Assembly (NCBI GenBank): GCA_033030425.1
Contig: JAUFSD010000002.1
Span: 310,001-374,000 of the forward strand
DNA length: 64,000 bases
Source: Verpa conica
Lineage: Eukaryota; Ascomycota; Pezizomycetes; Pezizales; Morchellaceae
Direction of reading: 5' to 3'
The first letter of the stretch is position 1. Every line of letters starts with the position of its first letter. The position numbers were made by a program, and so were the translations under genes. Under the pieces are notes generated by a model that saw only the letters and a list, made by a program, of their open reading frames with translations, did no database searches and was not told the DNA's origin. Below are positions 1-13,100 of this stretch, piece after piece.

Positions 1-458
1 GATCCTCCCATACTGCCTTTAGCCTATCCAGAAACTTATCTCCCCCAATTCGTTTCTCCACACTTGCAGTTCCAAACGAGGCATTCCCTGTGACGATTGC
101 ACTTGGGACTAGAGGTTTTACATCCCGTACTGCCACAACCTTCAGGTGCTCCACTACCAGCTGCTTCACATTTGCGTAGAGATTCGGCCCGTGTTTTTTG
201 AGCACAAGCTTATAGGCGTTTCGGTACAGCTCTTCGAACGATAGCCGGGATGCGTTCTTTGCGTGTATCTCACGGAGCGATTGAGAGAGTACATCCCAGT
301 ACTCGTCAAAGTCGACGGGATCGGTCGCAAGACCCTGATTCACGCCGAAGCTATGTAAGTAATTGTTTCTTCCAACCCCACCACCTCTCCAAGCTACACC
401 TAGAAGGAATGTAACTCACCCGTCGAGGGGGCCTAATCTTGCCACGGGTGCGGTTCAT
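1..458 (-). CDS. Cullin-3, N-terminal part (truncated by window edge)
   Basis: Scaffold of a CUL3-type RING ubiquitin ligase that binds BTB adaptors through its N-terminal cullin repeats. The start codon is at 458 and a 13-codon first exon (458-420) encodes MNRTRGKIRPPRR. A GTGAGT donor at 419 leads into the long exon from about 334 down to the edge. Diagnostic cullin-3 stretches are FDEYWDVLSQSLREIHAKN and SFEELYRNAYKLVLKKHG, the most conserved part of the first cullin repeat. The acceptor is inferred: cag|GGT at 335-337 keeps the frame, while the tag at 351 does not. The Rbx-binding cullin homology domain and the neddylation site lie outside the window. Family assignment is firm; the first splice junction is moderate. 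Confidence 0.85.
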
Positions 459-2241
459 GGTGTTTAGCGGATGATATTTTTGTGAAAAAACAAGAGAAGA
501 TAGAAGATTTGGAGATGAAGCTCCAGAGTTGTTCTGCTAGAAGTTTCAGCGGTGGACTGGTTATTGAATGATTGAAGATGGCTGTGTTGAGGCCCCGGAT
601 TGAAAGCCTATCGTCACTTGTTCAGGTTGTTAGGAGCTCATTCACCCACTCAGGTTGCATGCCAAGGCCCCCAAGAGTGTCTGGCCCCGCGCAAGCCGTG
701 TTGGGAATAGTGTGGGGTTGGGAGCCTTGCGCTTATGAGTCGAACGTGCAGAGGCCAACCATCGTTACACAGGATCGTGACTGGGTCCTGGTTGCGGATA
801 AAGAGTTGTGAAAATAAACTCTCAGCTTCAATTCAGGAGGCTGTAATCTTTGATCGCCTCTGAATATTACTAATTGGGGGTCGGTAGCCTTACAGTGGCC
901 TTTTGCCACGCTGGATTTACACTGCAGAGTAAACAGTAGGTTTCATCTATCCTAAATTTACTACTTTATCAAACAACCCATGGGAAATTAAGTATATGGC
1001 ACAGAAATTCATGCACCATCACTCGGCCAAAGCATTACCCGGATGGTAAAACATGTCATAAATTAGTCTACACGTAAAGATAGCAAGTGATTAGAATTAC
1101 ATGTGCATGTAGGCAACCAATATCAACACATCTCCGATTATCCCCTTACTAAAACGTCATGAACCAATTCAGACCTCCCTATAATCTTAGTGGTAGCACT
1201 TCATTAGCCTAGGAGTGTAAATCTGTGAATGTTATTAATGAACTGAAATGCCAACAACACTCTTTTATAGCACTGTAATAGCGTCCTATAGCAAGTATGA
1301 CGGTCTCCGCCGTAGTAAACTATTAAAAAGACACTCCTACTAGGGGCTAAGGACGACTAAAAGTCTCACTGTTAATCCTTAGAATTCCCGTAGACAGCTA
1401 TATCGCCCAATACTACAGACTCAATTTCTTGTTTCCGAATACCGCGTTTGGCTTAGAGACCTTTTGCCCTAAGTCCGAACTAGTGTGTTGGGTCTATACA
1501 GATTTCGTAGCTTCCATTGCTATAGCCTTTCCAATAGCATAATAAGACCAGAAAACGAGATCTACGCAATACTCCAGCCATCTAGGTAGTTTGAATGATC
1601 TGGGTGGGGGGGGGGGTAATTGTCTAGAAATATCGCAACTAGAATGTCTGAGATTGTATTGTGATAAAACTACCTATCAAACGACGATTAGGTTTGAATA
1701 CGGTATCTACTAACACCTAGTTTGAGCCCATATTGACAGGAGTTGACTTAGAACGCTATAGCTTGCAGAGAATGTATACTACTTGAATACCAAGCAGCTG
1801 TGGCAGTGATAGGCACAGGAGGTTGAACACATCCGGCTTGGCAACAGCCCGTCCCCACGTGACCTTCTTTGTCAGTATCAACTGGCCTGACACCAGGCGC
1901 GTTGCAGCTCCACGCCACGAGATGGGAGCCAGGAACGCAGAGATACTCATCTACCGTATCAACACACAAGACGGAGACGGAGAGACGACATAGGACGAAA
2001 CGATACGAGCCCACGAATTCCCTCAATCCTATGACGTGACGATCCCTAAATCGTGGTAATTTTTCACTCGTCCAGAGAAATAGCTCCGATAGCAGAAAAC
2101 ATCAGCACTTCCCTCTTGCCCACTCTACGCGCGGCGATATCACTACTCTAGATACATCATTCAACAACCTCCCCCCCTCTTCCCCCCTCTTCCCCCCCCT
2201 TCCCCCCACATCGTGGTAACAGAAGAGCAGAAACTTCAAAA
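459..2241. other. Intergenic, no supported gene
   Basis: AT-rich spacer. It holds an 11-G run at 1606-1616 and a C/T tract at 2168-2207 (repeated runs of Cs separated by CTT), which lies just upstream of the ATG at 2242 and looks like the pyrimidine-rich core promoter common in filamentous fungi. Short ORFs at 572-811 and 1748-2026 have no recognisable protein character. Confidence 0.6.
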
Positions 2242-2886
2242 ATGGCCCTCGAGGCATCCTCTTCCACTCCCCCAATCTCAGAATCTGATATTCTCACTAA
2301 ACTCGGCTACATCCCCTGGGCCTCTGAGCCAGACGCGGGACCTCTTGGTCTTCTTGACCACAGCACTTACAAATACGTCGCATTCCCGCATGAGCCATCT
2401 TCATCCCCTTCTAAGATCGCTGCTTCGCCAGTGTTTAAAGCCTTTATGAAGTACGCTGAAGGGAACCCTACTCTCACTGCGCAGCGCTTTCAGCGGATAA
2501 TTTGCGGGCCGGATCCGGAGGCGAATCTAAAGGCGTTCGCGTTCATGAGCACGGCGACTAAGCAGTGGCGGGATGATTACCTGCGGCTTATGGTGGAAGA
2601 GGGGGAAATGGAGGCTGGATGGTGTTTCTGTAAGGACCGGAACTGGCAGGGGTATCTTAGGACAGATTTAAGGCTAGGGAATATATATGAAGACTCCCGA
2701 GCGATGAAGGCGGCAGGGAAGAGAAAGGCGAGAGAGGAAAGTGAGCCTGAAGCCGAGGATTCTGAAGAGTCTGTGAGCAAAGGGAAGGGGAAGGGGAAAG
2801 GGAAAGCAAAGGGTGGTGGTGGCGGTGGTGGGGGCGGCGGGGGAGGGGGGAGGCGGTCTAGCAGAAGAAGGGTGGCCAAAGATTAG
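2242..2886 (+). CDS. Orphan protein with Lys-Gly / poly-Gly basic tail
   Basis: Uninterrupted 214-codon ORF; I do not recognise the family. Residues 1-150 look like a folded domain with aromatic residues (KLGYIPWASEP, YKYVAFPHEP, KQWRDDYLRLM, GWCFCKDRNWQGY). Residues about 155-180 are acidic and disordered. The C-terminus alternates Lys-Gly, then runs 13 glycines, then a basic RRSSRRR stretch. That tail resembles an RNA- or DNA-binding or nuclear-targeting extension, which is inference only. The start is the ATG after the CT-rich promoter tract; an earlier ATG at 2213 opens a different, unlikely frame. The G-rich tail is prone to repeat-length variation. Alternative: a lineage-specific gene with no homologue. 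Confidence 0.6.
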   Translation: MALEASSSTPPISESDILTKLGYIPWASEPDAGPLGLLDHSTYKYVAFPHEPSSSPSKIAASPVFKAFMKYAEGNPTLTAQRFQRIICGPDPEANLKAFAFMSTATKQWRDDYLRLMVEEGEMEAGWCFCKDRNWQGYLRTDLRLGNIYEDSRAMKAAGKRKAREESEPEAEDSEESVSKGKGKGKGKAKGGGGGGGGGGGGGRRSSRRRVAKD

Positions 2887-5800
2887 AGTTGCGCGAGAAG
2901 GGTAGCGTGCGGATGTTAGGGGTTCATAAGAACCGACCAGCTAGCAAGAAAAGCGTGGCCGCATATCTTTGTAGTTCACCTCTGTTGGGTGAGCGATCTG
3001 GGTTTTCTCAAATTTGTACCCTTGAAGGGGGATCGCATGCACTTCGGTATATCCATTCTATACATAAGCCTTCGAGCCATTGACTGTTCGAGGAAGACTT
3101 ATTTGTAACCATAGATATATTCTGATATCTACACAAGCACTTGTGCTGTCGTCTGGGGAGGTGCCAATGTTATACCTAGTCCCATAATGAGATAACACCT
3201 CCAATATTGGCGGGAAAACAATACCTTCATTGAGCACTCCCCAGACCTCAGGTCAATACAGCATACAAAGTACTTTGTCTGGTATATTCATACCATACAC
3301 AAGCCTTCAAGTGTCTAAGACCATTACTTTTACTTATTGGCCCGAAAGGCACCCTTATATATAAGGCAAATATGAGAGATATAAGCTAGAGATTCTAGAG
3401 TAGTAGGTTTTTTGTGGGGTTTAAACGGCTCTAGTGTATTATACACTGAGCTAATGTTTTTTTTATCCTAGTAGCTATAGCTATACATAAAGTAATTATT
3501 TCTTTTTAGTAGTGGATATTTTAGATACTAGAGCATATTCTCCCTCCGCTACTACACATGGTAGAAATAAATCATGCAAAAACGAGACATTGACTAGAAT
3601 GGGGCACATGTAGTAATGCCACCCTAGCGTAGCGATAGGAGAGTAGTTAATATCAGGGCTAGGGTAGTTCCGAAGGCTCAGCTATTTAGCAAGCACTTCC
3701 ACAAACGATTCTTGAATATATACCTTTCGCCTTCTCATACCCATCCCACAAGCTTCAGTTCTAGACTAAATATTGCACTTTGGTCTTTGTGTTGGTAGAA
3801 AGCATACCAATTTCTGACGAGAAGGGGCTGTTTCTAGATTTTAGAGGGGTTTTTCTAGATATACTCTCATTCTCTAGCTAGGGCAGACTATTTTCATTAT
3901 TTTTGATCGTGATACCCTATCTTTCACCAGCGGCTAGTAATATCCACCAATAGTTGATCACCTGGTACATGACTGTACATATTTTCACCAGTACAGTCAT
4001 TTCTCAGATATAGTACGATTTCTTAGCATCAGAAGGAGACAGTAATGACGCCTGATACCCCATTTGACTCTGCGGAACCACGGATAGTAGGAAACTCGGT
4101 CTCGGTTCTTTTTCGCGTTCATTCTCTGACCACTACTTTATAACCAACTTTTATTGGTTTGTGTGTAGTGATACCCTTCTTCCCATGGAAACGTAAATCA
4201 GTCAAGGTATAGTTACCCCCGGCGGTCAATTCGAGTCCAGAACCACTAGAGGATAGCCTCCGAAATGTGTAATCTATATTGAAGTATCTATCTTATTAAT
4301 ATATGGTAAAGGTCACCCGTCATACCGAAAGCGCTACCCCTGAAATTTTTTAGGAGATTGAGCTTAACACGGTACACTACTGTTATAAGAATAACCGCTC
4401 TGCAAGGATATAGTATATCAGTCCTATATTTTGTTTATGGTAGGATGCACGTATGTGGTTATATATATCCTACAAAAAACCGCGTGGGTGGGTAGTCAAA
4501 ACTTCTTTTATAAGGGTTTTGCGGGTTGACAGAGCTGCTACATGTTAAATTGTACATTTGTCATATATTAGTCATGTATTAAGATAATGGAATTATCTAG
4601 ATTGTTGTGGAAGTTTACGGGACAAGGAAGAGCATTCCGGCGAGAATGACTCATATTATTTTTGTGTAACAGACATTATTGTATAAATAGGAGACAGATT
4701 TCCACTTGTTTAATAGAATCATCATCTTCACTTTACACTGAACTGCACTACATAGGACCAAGGAATATATGACCCATATATGAATGCTAACTACAAGGCA
4801 TATACTACAGGGATTGAGGTGTGGGGCTAGGTGAATTCGAGGACCGACGAGTAGTTCCGTGAAAGGGGATTGATGTGGACGAACTATGACGATTCTAATA
4901 AAAACTATTGATAAAGGTATTGCTTATTTTAATGTACTGAGAAGAGAAAAGAAAGTATAAGAAGGGGTGAGCCCCTTCTTATAGTGTTTATAAAAGGACA
5001 CTTGGTGCTAACCATAACCACTAGTATGACCACTAGTGTTCGTGACGTCAATCGGTTGTTACAAAAAAACGAACCTTTGTAGAAGTATACAATTAACTAG
5101 AAACACTCATATAAAGACTTTGATATATACCAGTGACTCAATTGACTGTTACTATTGGGTGTCAATGAGGGGTAGAGTTTTATATTTAAAAAATCTAGTA
5201 ATTCGAGGAAGGTCACTACAACCCTCCACTGTCTAAAAGAGCTTAATTCAAGAACATATTACATGTAGCTCCAAGTGACCAACTCACTTCTACACAAATC
5301 AGACATATAATGCAAGAGGAAACAATACTTCAACCAGCAACCAACACAAAAACCCAAAGAACATAGAGAGTTGCTAATAAGAGCTGGGGTTCAGTCTTAG
5401 TACGTAGGCCCACAAACCATGAGTACTGGGACTATTCTTGAAGCATCAATTTCTACCGGTGGGAAAAATGTCGCCAGTTTAGTGATCATACACTGGAGAT
5501 GCATACTTTGCGCAGTAGCCTTGAGATAGACGGCGGCTATTTTTCAAAAGCACATCTCCTGTATCCCATATAAATGAACGTTTTATATATCTTACACTTA
5601 TTTTTGAATATTAGCATTGTATTCCCGCCATTGTGTTATCTGGGAAGGTGATATGCTCCGTCTAATATAGATCCCTGGTTAACTTCCGGTTTCGGATTTC
5701 CCTGACCGGATTCGAGTACTCAACACCTACTAGGAAACTCACAGCTCTCATCGAGAAAATTCCATGACCAGATATTCGGAACAGCAAACACAAGCCTTCC

Positions 5801-6117
5801 CTCTTTTTGGGAACTTTCTCCGTACCGAAAAGAAATAAATATAACTTTATGATCGCCATCGAGAAGCAATCGTTATGATTCATAATTCAGGTGATATGCA
5901 GGTACAAAGATCCCAACTATCTTCATCCGGAAGCTTAGAAAAAGAACATCAACACCTTCCCCATAAGAAGAGAGAAAAAAGACATCACGCCCCGTAACCG
6001 CCGACACCGACCCGCCAAAACACCGTTCCTTACTCAACGCCCCCCCCCATCAATCCTAGTTACACTGTCCTAAGAAATCCATAGCTCAATCTTTGAGACA
6101 AGTTCAGCTGAACTCGT
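2887..6117. other. Gene-poor AT-rich stretch, 3.2 kb
   Basis: No coding region, RNA gene or clear mobile element can be supported. Sequence is AT-rich with frequent stops in all frames. One TACATGTA palindrome lies at 5260-5267. The ORFs at 5036 and 5662 are short and unremarkable. Probably decayed repeat or transposon sequence, but no domain is left to prove it. Confidence 0.5.
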
Positions 6118-7786
6118 TTATGCCTATTTTTAGGTTAGCAATTTTGTTCCTCTGTTACATTAGAAATGAGAGAACATACACTACAATCCAGCACGTAACG
6201 CCCTGCAATCTTCCCTTCTTCCATGAGTTTGAAGATCTCGGTTAGCTGGCTCAATTTGGCAGTCTTAAATGGTGCATTGATGAGGCCCCTCTTGAAGAAA
6301 TCGATTGCTTCTTGTGTGTCAAGACGGTTGCCGACATAAGAGCCCTTGATGGTGATCATACGGACTACAGTTGGGAAGACCGCAGCGCTGATGCGGGCAT
6401 GTGCGGGAAGACCGACGCAGACCACTGCACCACGGCTTCGGCAGTACTGTTTCCCCATATGGTAAGTTAGCCCCCGAAAGACCAGAGGAATTGTTCAAGG
6501 AGGCGGAGAAACGTGGGACACGTGGAAAACAAGCAATCAGGAATATGGGAGTTAAAAAAAGCAAGCACCCCCCCCTGCATCGGGAATAGCAGAGATTTCT
6601 GGAAGGTGACCCCTTGGAAAACAAGCAATTGAGAAGGGCTGCAGGGAGGGAAGGATCAGGGACATGGTTCTACTAACCTCAGTAGCTTGCTGAAACGGCT
6701 TTTCGCTCACAGCTAGTAAAATAACTGCATGTGCACCAAGTCCCCCAGTCAGGTCCTTTACCGCGGTGACAACGTCTTGCTTCGTGAAGTCGACAAATTC
6801 TTCGGCGCCAAGTTTTGCACACATTTCCTTTTTCTCGTCACCACCATCGATCGCAATCACACGGAAGCCCATGGCTTTTGCATATTGGCATGCGAGAGAC
6901 CCAAGCCCGCCGCCGGCTCCTGTTATCGCAATGGTGTTGCCGGAGCGGGCGCCAGATTCTTTAAGGGCTTTGTAGACCTAGTTGGTAGGACCATTAGCTT
7001 TCCATATAGTTGAAACTGTAAAAGAGGGGAAAAAAGTACAAAGTAGTGTAAGAACTTACAGTGATACCAGCACAGAGAACTGGAGCGATAGCGTCGAGTG
7101 GGACTTCCTTGGGAATACGTGCCACATGGGCAGCCTTGCCAATACAGTATTGCTGGAATGTCCCGTCAACGGTATAGCCGGATAGTAAAGCGTCAGGACA
7201 GAGCGGCTCGTCGGAGGCCATACCTGTTTGAGTTCATGGTTAGTTGGTATTCAAAATACTAGAAATAACAGTGATAATAGTAGCAAGGTAGCAAGGTAGC
7301 GGCTGATGGCAGCAATTAAGTACTCGGCAAGCACTGGAGAATCATTTGCACTTACAGAATTCGCAAGCTCCGCAACTACCATTAAGCCACTTGATACCGG
7401 CGTGGTCACCAACCTGAATATCCTTGACAAGCTCCCCGACTGCGACAACGACCCCAGCACCTGGTTTTTTTGTTAGTATTGATTCATCTATTGCAAATAC
7501 TAGATAAAGACGTACCTTCATGACCACCGATAAGTGGCAATTTCTCTTCTAGTGGCCAATCACCCTTCCATGCCTAGAGATTGATCTATTAGTATGTTTC
7601 ATAGAGGGCCATTGAGATATGTTTGAGTCTTACATGAAGATCTGTATGGCAAACTCCAGTGTACTTAATGTTTACCAAAACCTCATCGGGACCAGGCGTA
7701 GGAACAGGAATCTGCTTGTACTCAATGGGGCTGTTGTTTGTCTCGAAGACCTGCGCCCACTGTGTCTTTGGGATATTTCCGGCCAT
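6118..7786 (-). CDS. Zinc-dependent alcohol dehydrogenase (ADH1 family), 350 aa
   Basis: Cytosolic-type NAD-dependent alcohol dehydrogenase interconverting ethanol and acetaldehyde; no targeting peptide is seen. Seven exons: 7786-7634, 7573-7516, 7460-7356, 7223-7060, 6977-6678, 6446-6180, 6123-6118; all phases agree and give exactly 350 codons, the family's usual length. Catalytic zinc ligands are Cys46 (VCHTDLH), His69-Glu70 (GGHEGAG) and Cys156 (VLCAGIT). Structural zinc cysteines are 100, 103, 106 and 114. The Rossmann motif GAGGGLG is at 180-186, and Asp204 in AIDGG indicates NAD over NADP. The last exon holds only the final codon and stop: GTATGT at 6179, TGCTAAC branch point, AATAG at 6124. 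Reading through that intron instead would add an unlikely tail ending at 6135. The intron at 6447-6677 is unusually long (231 nt) and contains a duplication. Confidence 0.95.
6447..6677 (-). repeat. Internal duplication inside ADH intron
   Basis: A 15-bp word (TGGAAAACAAGCAAT) occurs at 6523-6537 and again at 6615-6629, 92 bp apart. This suggests a partial tandem duplication that expanded this intron to 231 nt while its neighbours are 55-132 nt. Confidence 0.5.
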
Positions 7787-10190
7787 TGATAAAGGTATAG
7801 GTGATTGAGTGAAAGTATGCTTATGAAGAAATTATGAGAGTAGGCTTGGTGGATGTTTACAAACTGAGGCACAAGAAAATATTAATTTCAAGAGAGATAT
7901 GATTTCCTTTATAAACCTCGACCAAGGGGACTCTATTCTATCTTACATGGCCTGATGCTGGTTATTTGATCTTAGTATCTCGCTCATTGCTGCAATGCGC
8001 TGATACTGTATTTTTCAGTAACAATGACGCAGCACAGTGGATAGAGCGCTCTATGGGGTGATGATCGAGTGCTGCGCTCGCATATAGTCTCCGGTAGAAT
8101 TATTATAGAAATGTGGCGTGCAGAACCAGCGGCTCTGACTGGTCACTTGGTTCTCGCCAAAGGTTCCAGCATCAACAATACCCCTGTCCGTGGCCCATGT
8201 TTCCACAATAATTCTATCAGAGACCGTATATCCGCACATTTCCTAATCCCTTTCCGGTATCCAATCCCAGCACGCATCACAATCTCTAATATTTTTTACT
8301 AAGATTGATAGGTCTCGCTGGAGTGGCGAGATATAAGCCTAGGCTCCCTAAGGTCATCACCTGTGCTGTTTAGACAAGCATTCATGCTTGAGATCTCAGA
8401 ATCGCGCTTTCCGGGAGTAAGGGATGTTATTTTGGGTAGCACTGCATCCCACGGTCTAAAGGGCCGGTGGACAGGAGAGACAGCAGCATTCAGGATCATA
8501 CGATTCGATATCCGATCTATTCCCGAGGACGAGAGGAACAGCAGTCTTGCTGCTCATGCCTTGGAGGAATGGAGAAATGGAGAAATGATACGGCTACAAC
8601 ACCGACGTCACATCACGCTACTAGACTGCGGGGAAGCCCGAGCCGGGAACTTCGAGATGCCGGTGGGCCCCGAGGTGTTTACTAATATCAGCCTCATTGG
8701 AAACCCTTACCCTAGGCTGGGCGAGAGCCACGTGAGAATATGAGTATGGCGTGTGTAGATTGACAGGCTTGGCGATCTTTGATCCGCCACTCACTCGTGA
8801 CGTCGGATATATGGTATCTATCTCTCTCATTCTTCTTATCGTTACCTTTAACAGGAGACTCTACGTCTTCTGTTTGTAATTCTGGAATTGTTGTGCCTAT
8901 TAGGCGGAATAGCCCCCTCCCTCACCTCCTGATAGCACGAAGGCTTGAATGATGCTTGGGCTTGAAAACATGATCCGGTCACAACCCCTGCTTGACTCTC
9001 GATAAACCCGTTTCTGGTTGATAACACCACACGTTTTCTGCCAAGAACTTCGCTAGGCTTTGATCAGGCAGACCGGAAGAAGGAAAAGAGAAACTCGGGA
9101 CTTGGGAATACGATTGCGACTATTTGGAAGTGCCTACCTATATGAGGCATAGACAAACACCTTCGCTTTTTCAACTCTCCTGCACGATAAAGTGCAGTGG
9201 GATTCTAATAACCCCACACCAATATAGCCCTCTCCCTGGGTTTGCACAGGGCAGCTCACATGGGTAGTGATGCTCATTGCTTAACGTTAACCTTAATATT
9301 GTTGACTATACTGCCTGTGTAGGTAGTAAAAGTCGTATGATACATACATTCTTTTCTGCGGGTTGGGTAGGCGCCTTCCTTGTCGGGAGGTTTTCAGAGA
9401 CTCTCTTACAATGGCTTAGGTACCTAGCATTAAAGCTTGGAAGGAGGCGGGCGCACAAATATCTGAGTTTTTCTCCCTTCTTTGGGAGTAACTCCCCTCG
9501 CTGACATATGGTGGCGGGTGTACCAGTCACCCTGAAACGCGCCGCGTTTTAGCGCGGAGTACAACTTTCCCGATTGCTCGCGAACTTTACATCACGATGC
9601 AACCTCAACTCAGGGGATAGTTTTGTAATGCAACTGCAGTGTGTAGGTCAGACCTCGATGATACTGATACCGACTCATGCTGTATCTTGAGTTCCTGATT
9701 CTGCTGTAGAATCCTTGCTAAAAGGCCCGTTCTGTAGTGTCCAGTGTTTTAGACTTTGTACAATAACGCTTCGACCATGTGAATAGTGATGTTCCTTCCT
9801 ATTGCGATCCTGCTATGGCGTTCTTGTACTTTTCTCCTTTTCATTTTTTCGCTACTTACTTCTCGCCGTTCCCCTTCACTCTGGTCTGCTTGCGGTCAGC
9901 TTATTCTTTAACTTTAACGTTTTTTTCGTTTCTTTTGCGTTGACGGTTGTTGTTACTATCGTCAGTTTCATTCATTTAATACTATTTTTTATTACTTTCT
10001 ACACTGCGCTTGCGCTTTCAACATAAGGGACAGGATCTCAACATACAGAATTCTTGATCAATACTCCAAGAGCCTACAATCGTAATAGTCTGTCATTCAT
10101 CTCTCCATGATACGAATTAAGATCCTAGAGACTAATTTAAAAAAACATCAGCCTTTTACACCTCCTGGAGAGGACCATACATTCACTATT
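7787..10190. other. Intergenic with inverted repeat and CT-rich promoter
   Basis: No supported gene. It contains the inverted repeat at 8086-8225 (listed separately). From about 9790 to 10025 there is a strongly pyrimidine-rich stretch leading into the cupredoxin gene, probably promoter or 5' UTR. The 126-codon ORF at 8363-8743 has no recognisable features and I do not support it. Confidence 0.5.
8086..8225. repeat. Imperfect inverted repeat, 31-bp arms
   Basis: Arms at 8086-8116 and 8195-8225, separated by 78 bp. The reverse complement of the right arm matches the left at 24 of 31 positions. Every mismatch is a transition (A/G or C/T), the pattern expected when cytosine-deamination mutagenesis such as RIP acts on a repeat. 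Weaker complementarity continues outward. Possibly a small MITE remnant. Confidence 0.55.
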
Positions 10191-13100
10191 ATGAGGACTT
10201 TCGCCAACATTCCTCGTTCCGGATTGATCTTCCTCGCAACACTGCAATTGCTAGGCGTAGCACGAGGGTCGGATGAATATCAAGCAAATAATTATCCAGC
10301 AGGGTGGGGACAATCACAGGGAAAACACCATACACCGACACCGGAAAACTATTCTCCTCCTCAGTCAGCACATGAACAGCCGGCTTATAGTAGTCCACCG
10401 AGTTATGATGGTAGCCCGAGTGTAGTAACGGTAGTGCAGACAGAGCAGTTGCATGTTACTGAGACTATGCATCTTACTGAGTAAGATTTTTCTTTTTCCT
10501 TTCATACAGCTGTTAAATTGGGTTGGGAACTGACTCTCGGGAAAATAGGACATTACATGTTACTGATGTTTCAACAGAGGTTATGCACGTCACAGAGTAA
10601 ATACTCTCCTCCCCATCTTGATTATAGAGAAATAAATTAACATTTACAGAACCCAACCTGTAACAGAGACCCAAACCGAACATGTAACTATCCACAATAC
10701 CGTAAGTACACCTAAAATCCACTTTAAATTCGCTCAAACATTACTAACAGCACCAGGTCGTTGAAACAATCCCACCACTTCACGTGACTGTAACAGAGTC
10801 CGCATTCGAGACAATCCCTACAACCGTAGTTTCGCTCGCTACTGAAACCCTTGTGGTTAGTTTCACAATATGATCCCTGTATGGGGGGAAAGAAAAAAAC
10901 GCTAACATGAAACTGGATTTAGCATACCATGGTTGTTACTAGTGTTGTACCTAGTACGGTAGTACATACGGTGCCGGTGACGAACACGGTTGAGAAGGTT
11001 ATTACTCAAATATACACTGCTACGGCTACCGAGACCGCCACAGCGACGGACCTGAAGACGGAGACGCTGAAATTGACGGAGACGGCGGTGAAGACGGATG
11101 TAAAGACGCAGACGGAAGTGCAGGTTTCTCATATCGTGAGCACCGAGGTGCAAGTGTCGCATATTGTTCAGACGCAGATTTCGACGCAAGTTCAGATCTC
11201 GGAGAAGACAGCGACGGCGACAGAGGTGATTAATAGAGTTGAGACAAAGCTTGCTACGGAGACAAGGCTGGCTACTGAGACGAGGGTTATTGAGAGTGTT
11301 GAGACCGAGACTGCGACGCAGGTTATCCATAGTGTTGCTACTGAGACTAAAGTAGCTACCGAAACGAAGCTGGCGACAGAGACGAAAGTTATTGAGAGTA
11401 TAGCTACAGAGACGGCGACACAGGTTATTCATAGTGTTGCGACGGAGACTGAGGTTGCTACTCAAACAAAGCTGGCGACAGAGACTCAGGTCGTTCACAG
11501 CATCGCCACGGAAACAAAGTTGGCGACTGAAACGAAGGTTATTAGTAGTATTGCTACTGAGACCATTCACAACACTGCGACGGAGACTGCTACTGCTACG
11601 ATTGACAGAGTCTTGACTGAAACCGACACCCAGACCATTCACAGCGTTGCTACAGTTGATAGAGTTTTGACCGAAACGGACACTCAGGTCATCCACAGCA
11701 TTGCTACAGTTGACAGAATTTTGACCGAAATCAATACTCAGGTCATTCATAGTATTGCTACCGAGACAAAACTCGCTACTGAAACTCAGGTTATCAATAG
11801 TGTCGCTACTGAGACAGTCCACAGCATTGCAACTGAGACCGCCACTGCCACAGTTGATAGATTCTTGACCGAGACGAATACCCAGATCATTCACAGCATT
11901 GCTACTGAGACTCAGGTTCTCAGTACTGTTTTGACCGAGACTGTGGCTAGCGTTGCGACGGTAAGCCCCTCTTCACCTTTGTACACAGAATCATAGATTA
12001 TCACTCGCTAACTTCAGCCAGCAAACACTTATTTCGACACAAACCCAGTTGATTGCAGGCGTTCCACAGTCAGTTGTTCATATGACTATTGATGTTACTA
12101 CAACCGTACCTTGCGCGACACCCTCATCCATGGCTGGGAGCGGGGCAGTGCACACTGTTATCGTTGGGGGTGACGCTGGTCTTGTCTACACACCCTCAGA
12201 GATCGTCGCAGAGATTGGTGATATTGTCCGTTTTGTCTTTATGAAGCAAAATCACACTGTAACTCAGTCAACCTTCGATAAGCCTTGTAACAAGATGTCT
12301 GTCGACGCACCTGACTCTGGATTCATGACCAATGTCAACAATACGGTTGTCCCTGCGCCTTCCTGGGATTACACTGTCGTTTCAAAGGATCCTACTTGGT
12401 GGTACTGCAAGCAACGTACTGGAACTCACTGCGGAAAGGGCATGGTCTTTGCTATCAACCCTACTTGCGAGAAAACCTTCTTGGCATTCAAGGAGGCTGC
12501 TATCGCTCTGAATGGAACTGTAGCTACAACCACTGCCGCCTCCCCTCCTGCTGCCGAAACTTCTGCTGTACCTGCCGCTGCCGCAACCCACACTGTCATT
12601 GTTGGCGGTGATGCCGGCCTTGTCTACTCTCCCTCAGAGGTTATTGCTGCAGTTGGCGATGTCGTCCACTTCGTTTTCATGAAGCAGAACCACACCGTTA
12701 CCCAATCTACCTTCGACAAGCCTTGCAACAAGATGTCAGCCGATGCTCCCGACTCAGGTTTCATGACCAATGTGAACAATACTGTTGTCCCTGCGCCCAC
12801 TTGGGACTACACTGTCACATCCACTGACCCAACCTGGTGGTACTGCAAGCAACGTACTGGAACTCACTGTGGGAAGGGGATGGTCTTCGCTATTAACCCA
12901 ACCACCGAGAAATCTTTCTCTAAGTTTAAGGATGCCGCCATTGCGCTCAACGGAACCGTTACCAGTACTACTGCTACTACTGCCACCGCTACTGCTTCAG
13001 CCACTATCATAACTGGTATCGCCGTACTTCCTACTGCTGGTGGAAGCTGCTCTTGCCAGTGCCTTTGCCCGCCAGGATCTTTCAATTATGGTGCGGCACC

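Noticed and set aside
1748..2026. 92-codon minus-strand ORF with seven cysteines
   Set aside because: No signal peptide and no homologous pattern I can name; composition not distinct from its surroundings.
2577..2879. Minus-strand poly-Pro ORF
   Set aside because: Antisense of the poly-Gly tail of the 2242-2886 gene.
8363..8743. 126-codon plus-strand ORF
   Set aside because: No domain, no conserved pattern, and several overlapping ORFs of similar quality on both strands.
10902..11894. 330-codon minus-strand ORF
   Set aside because: Antisense shadow of the Thr/Glu-repeat stalk; its LNRLC/NNLS-type composition simply mirrors the repeat codons, with no splice signals or domain of its own.
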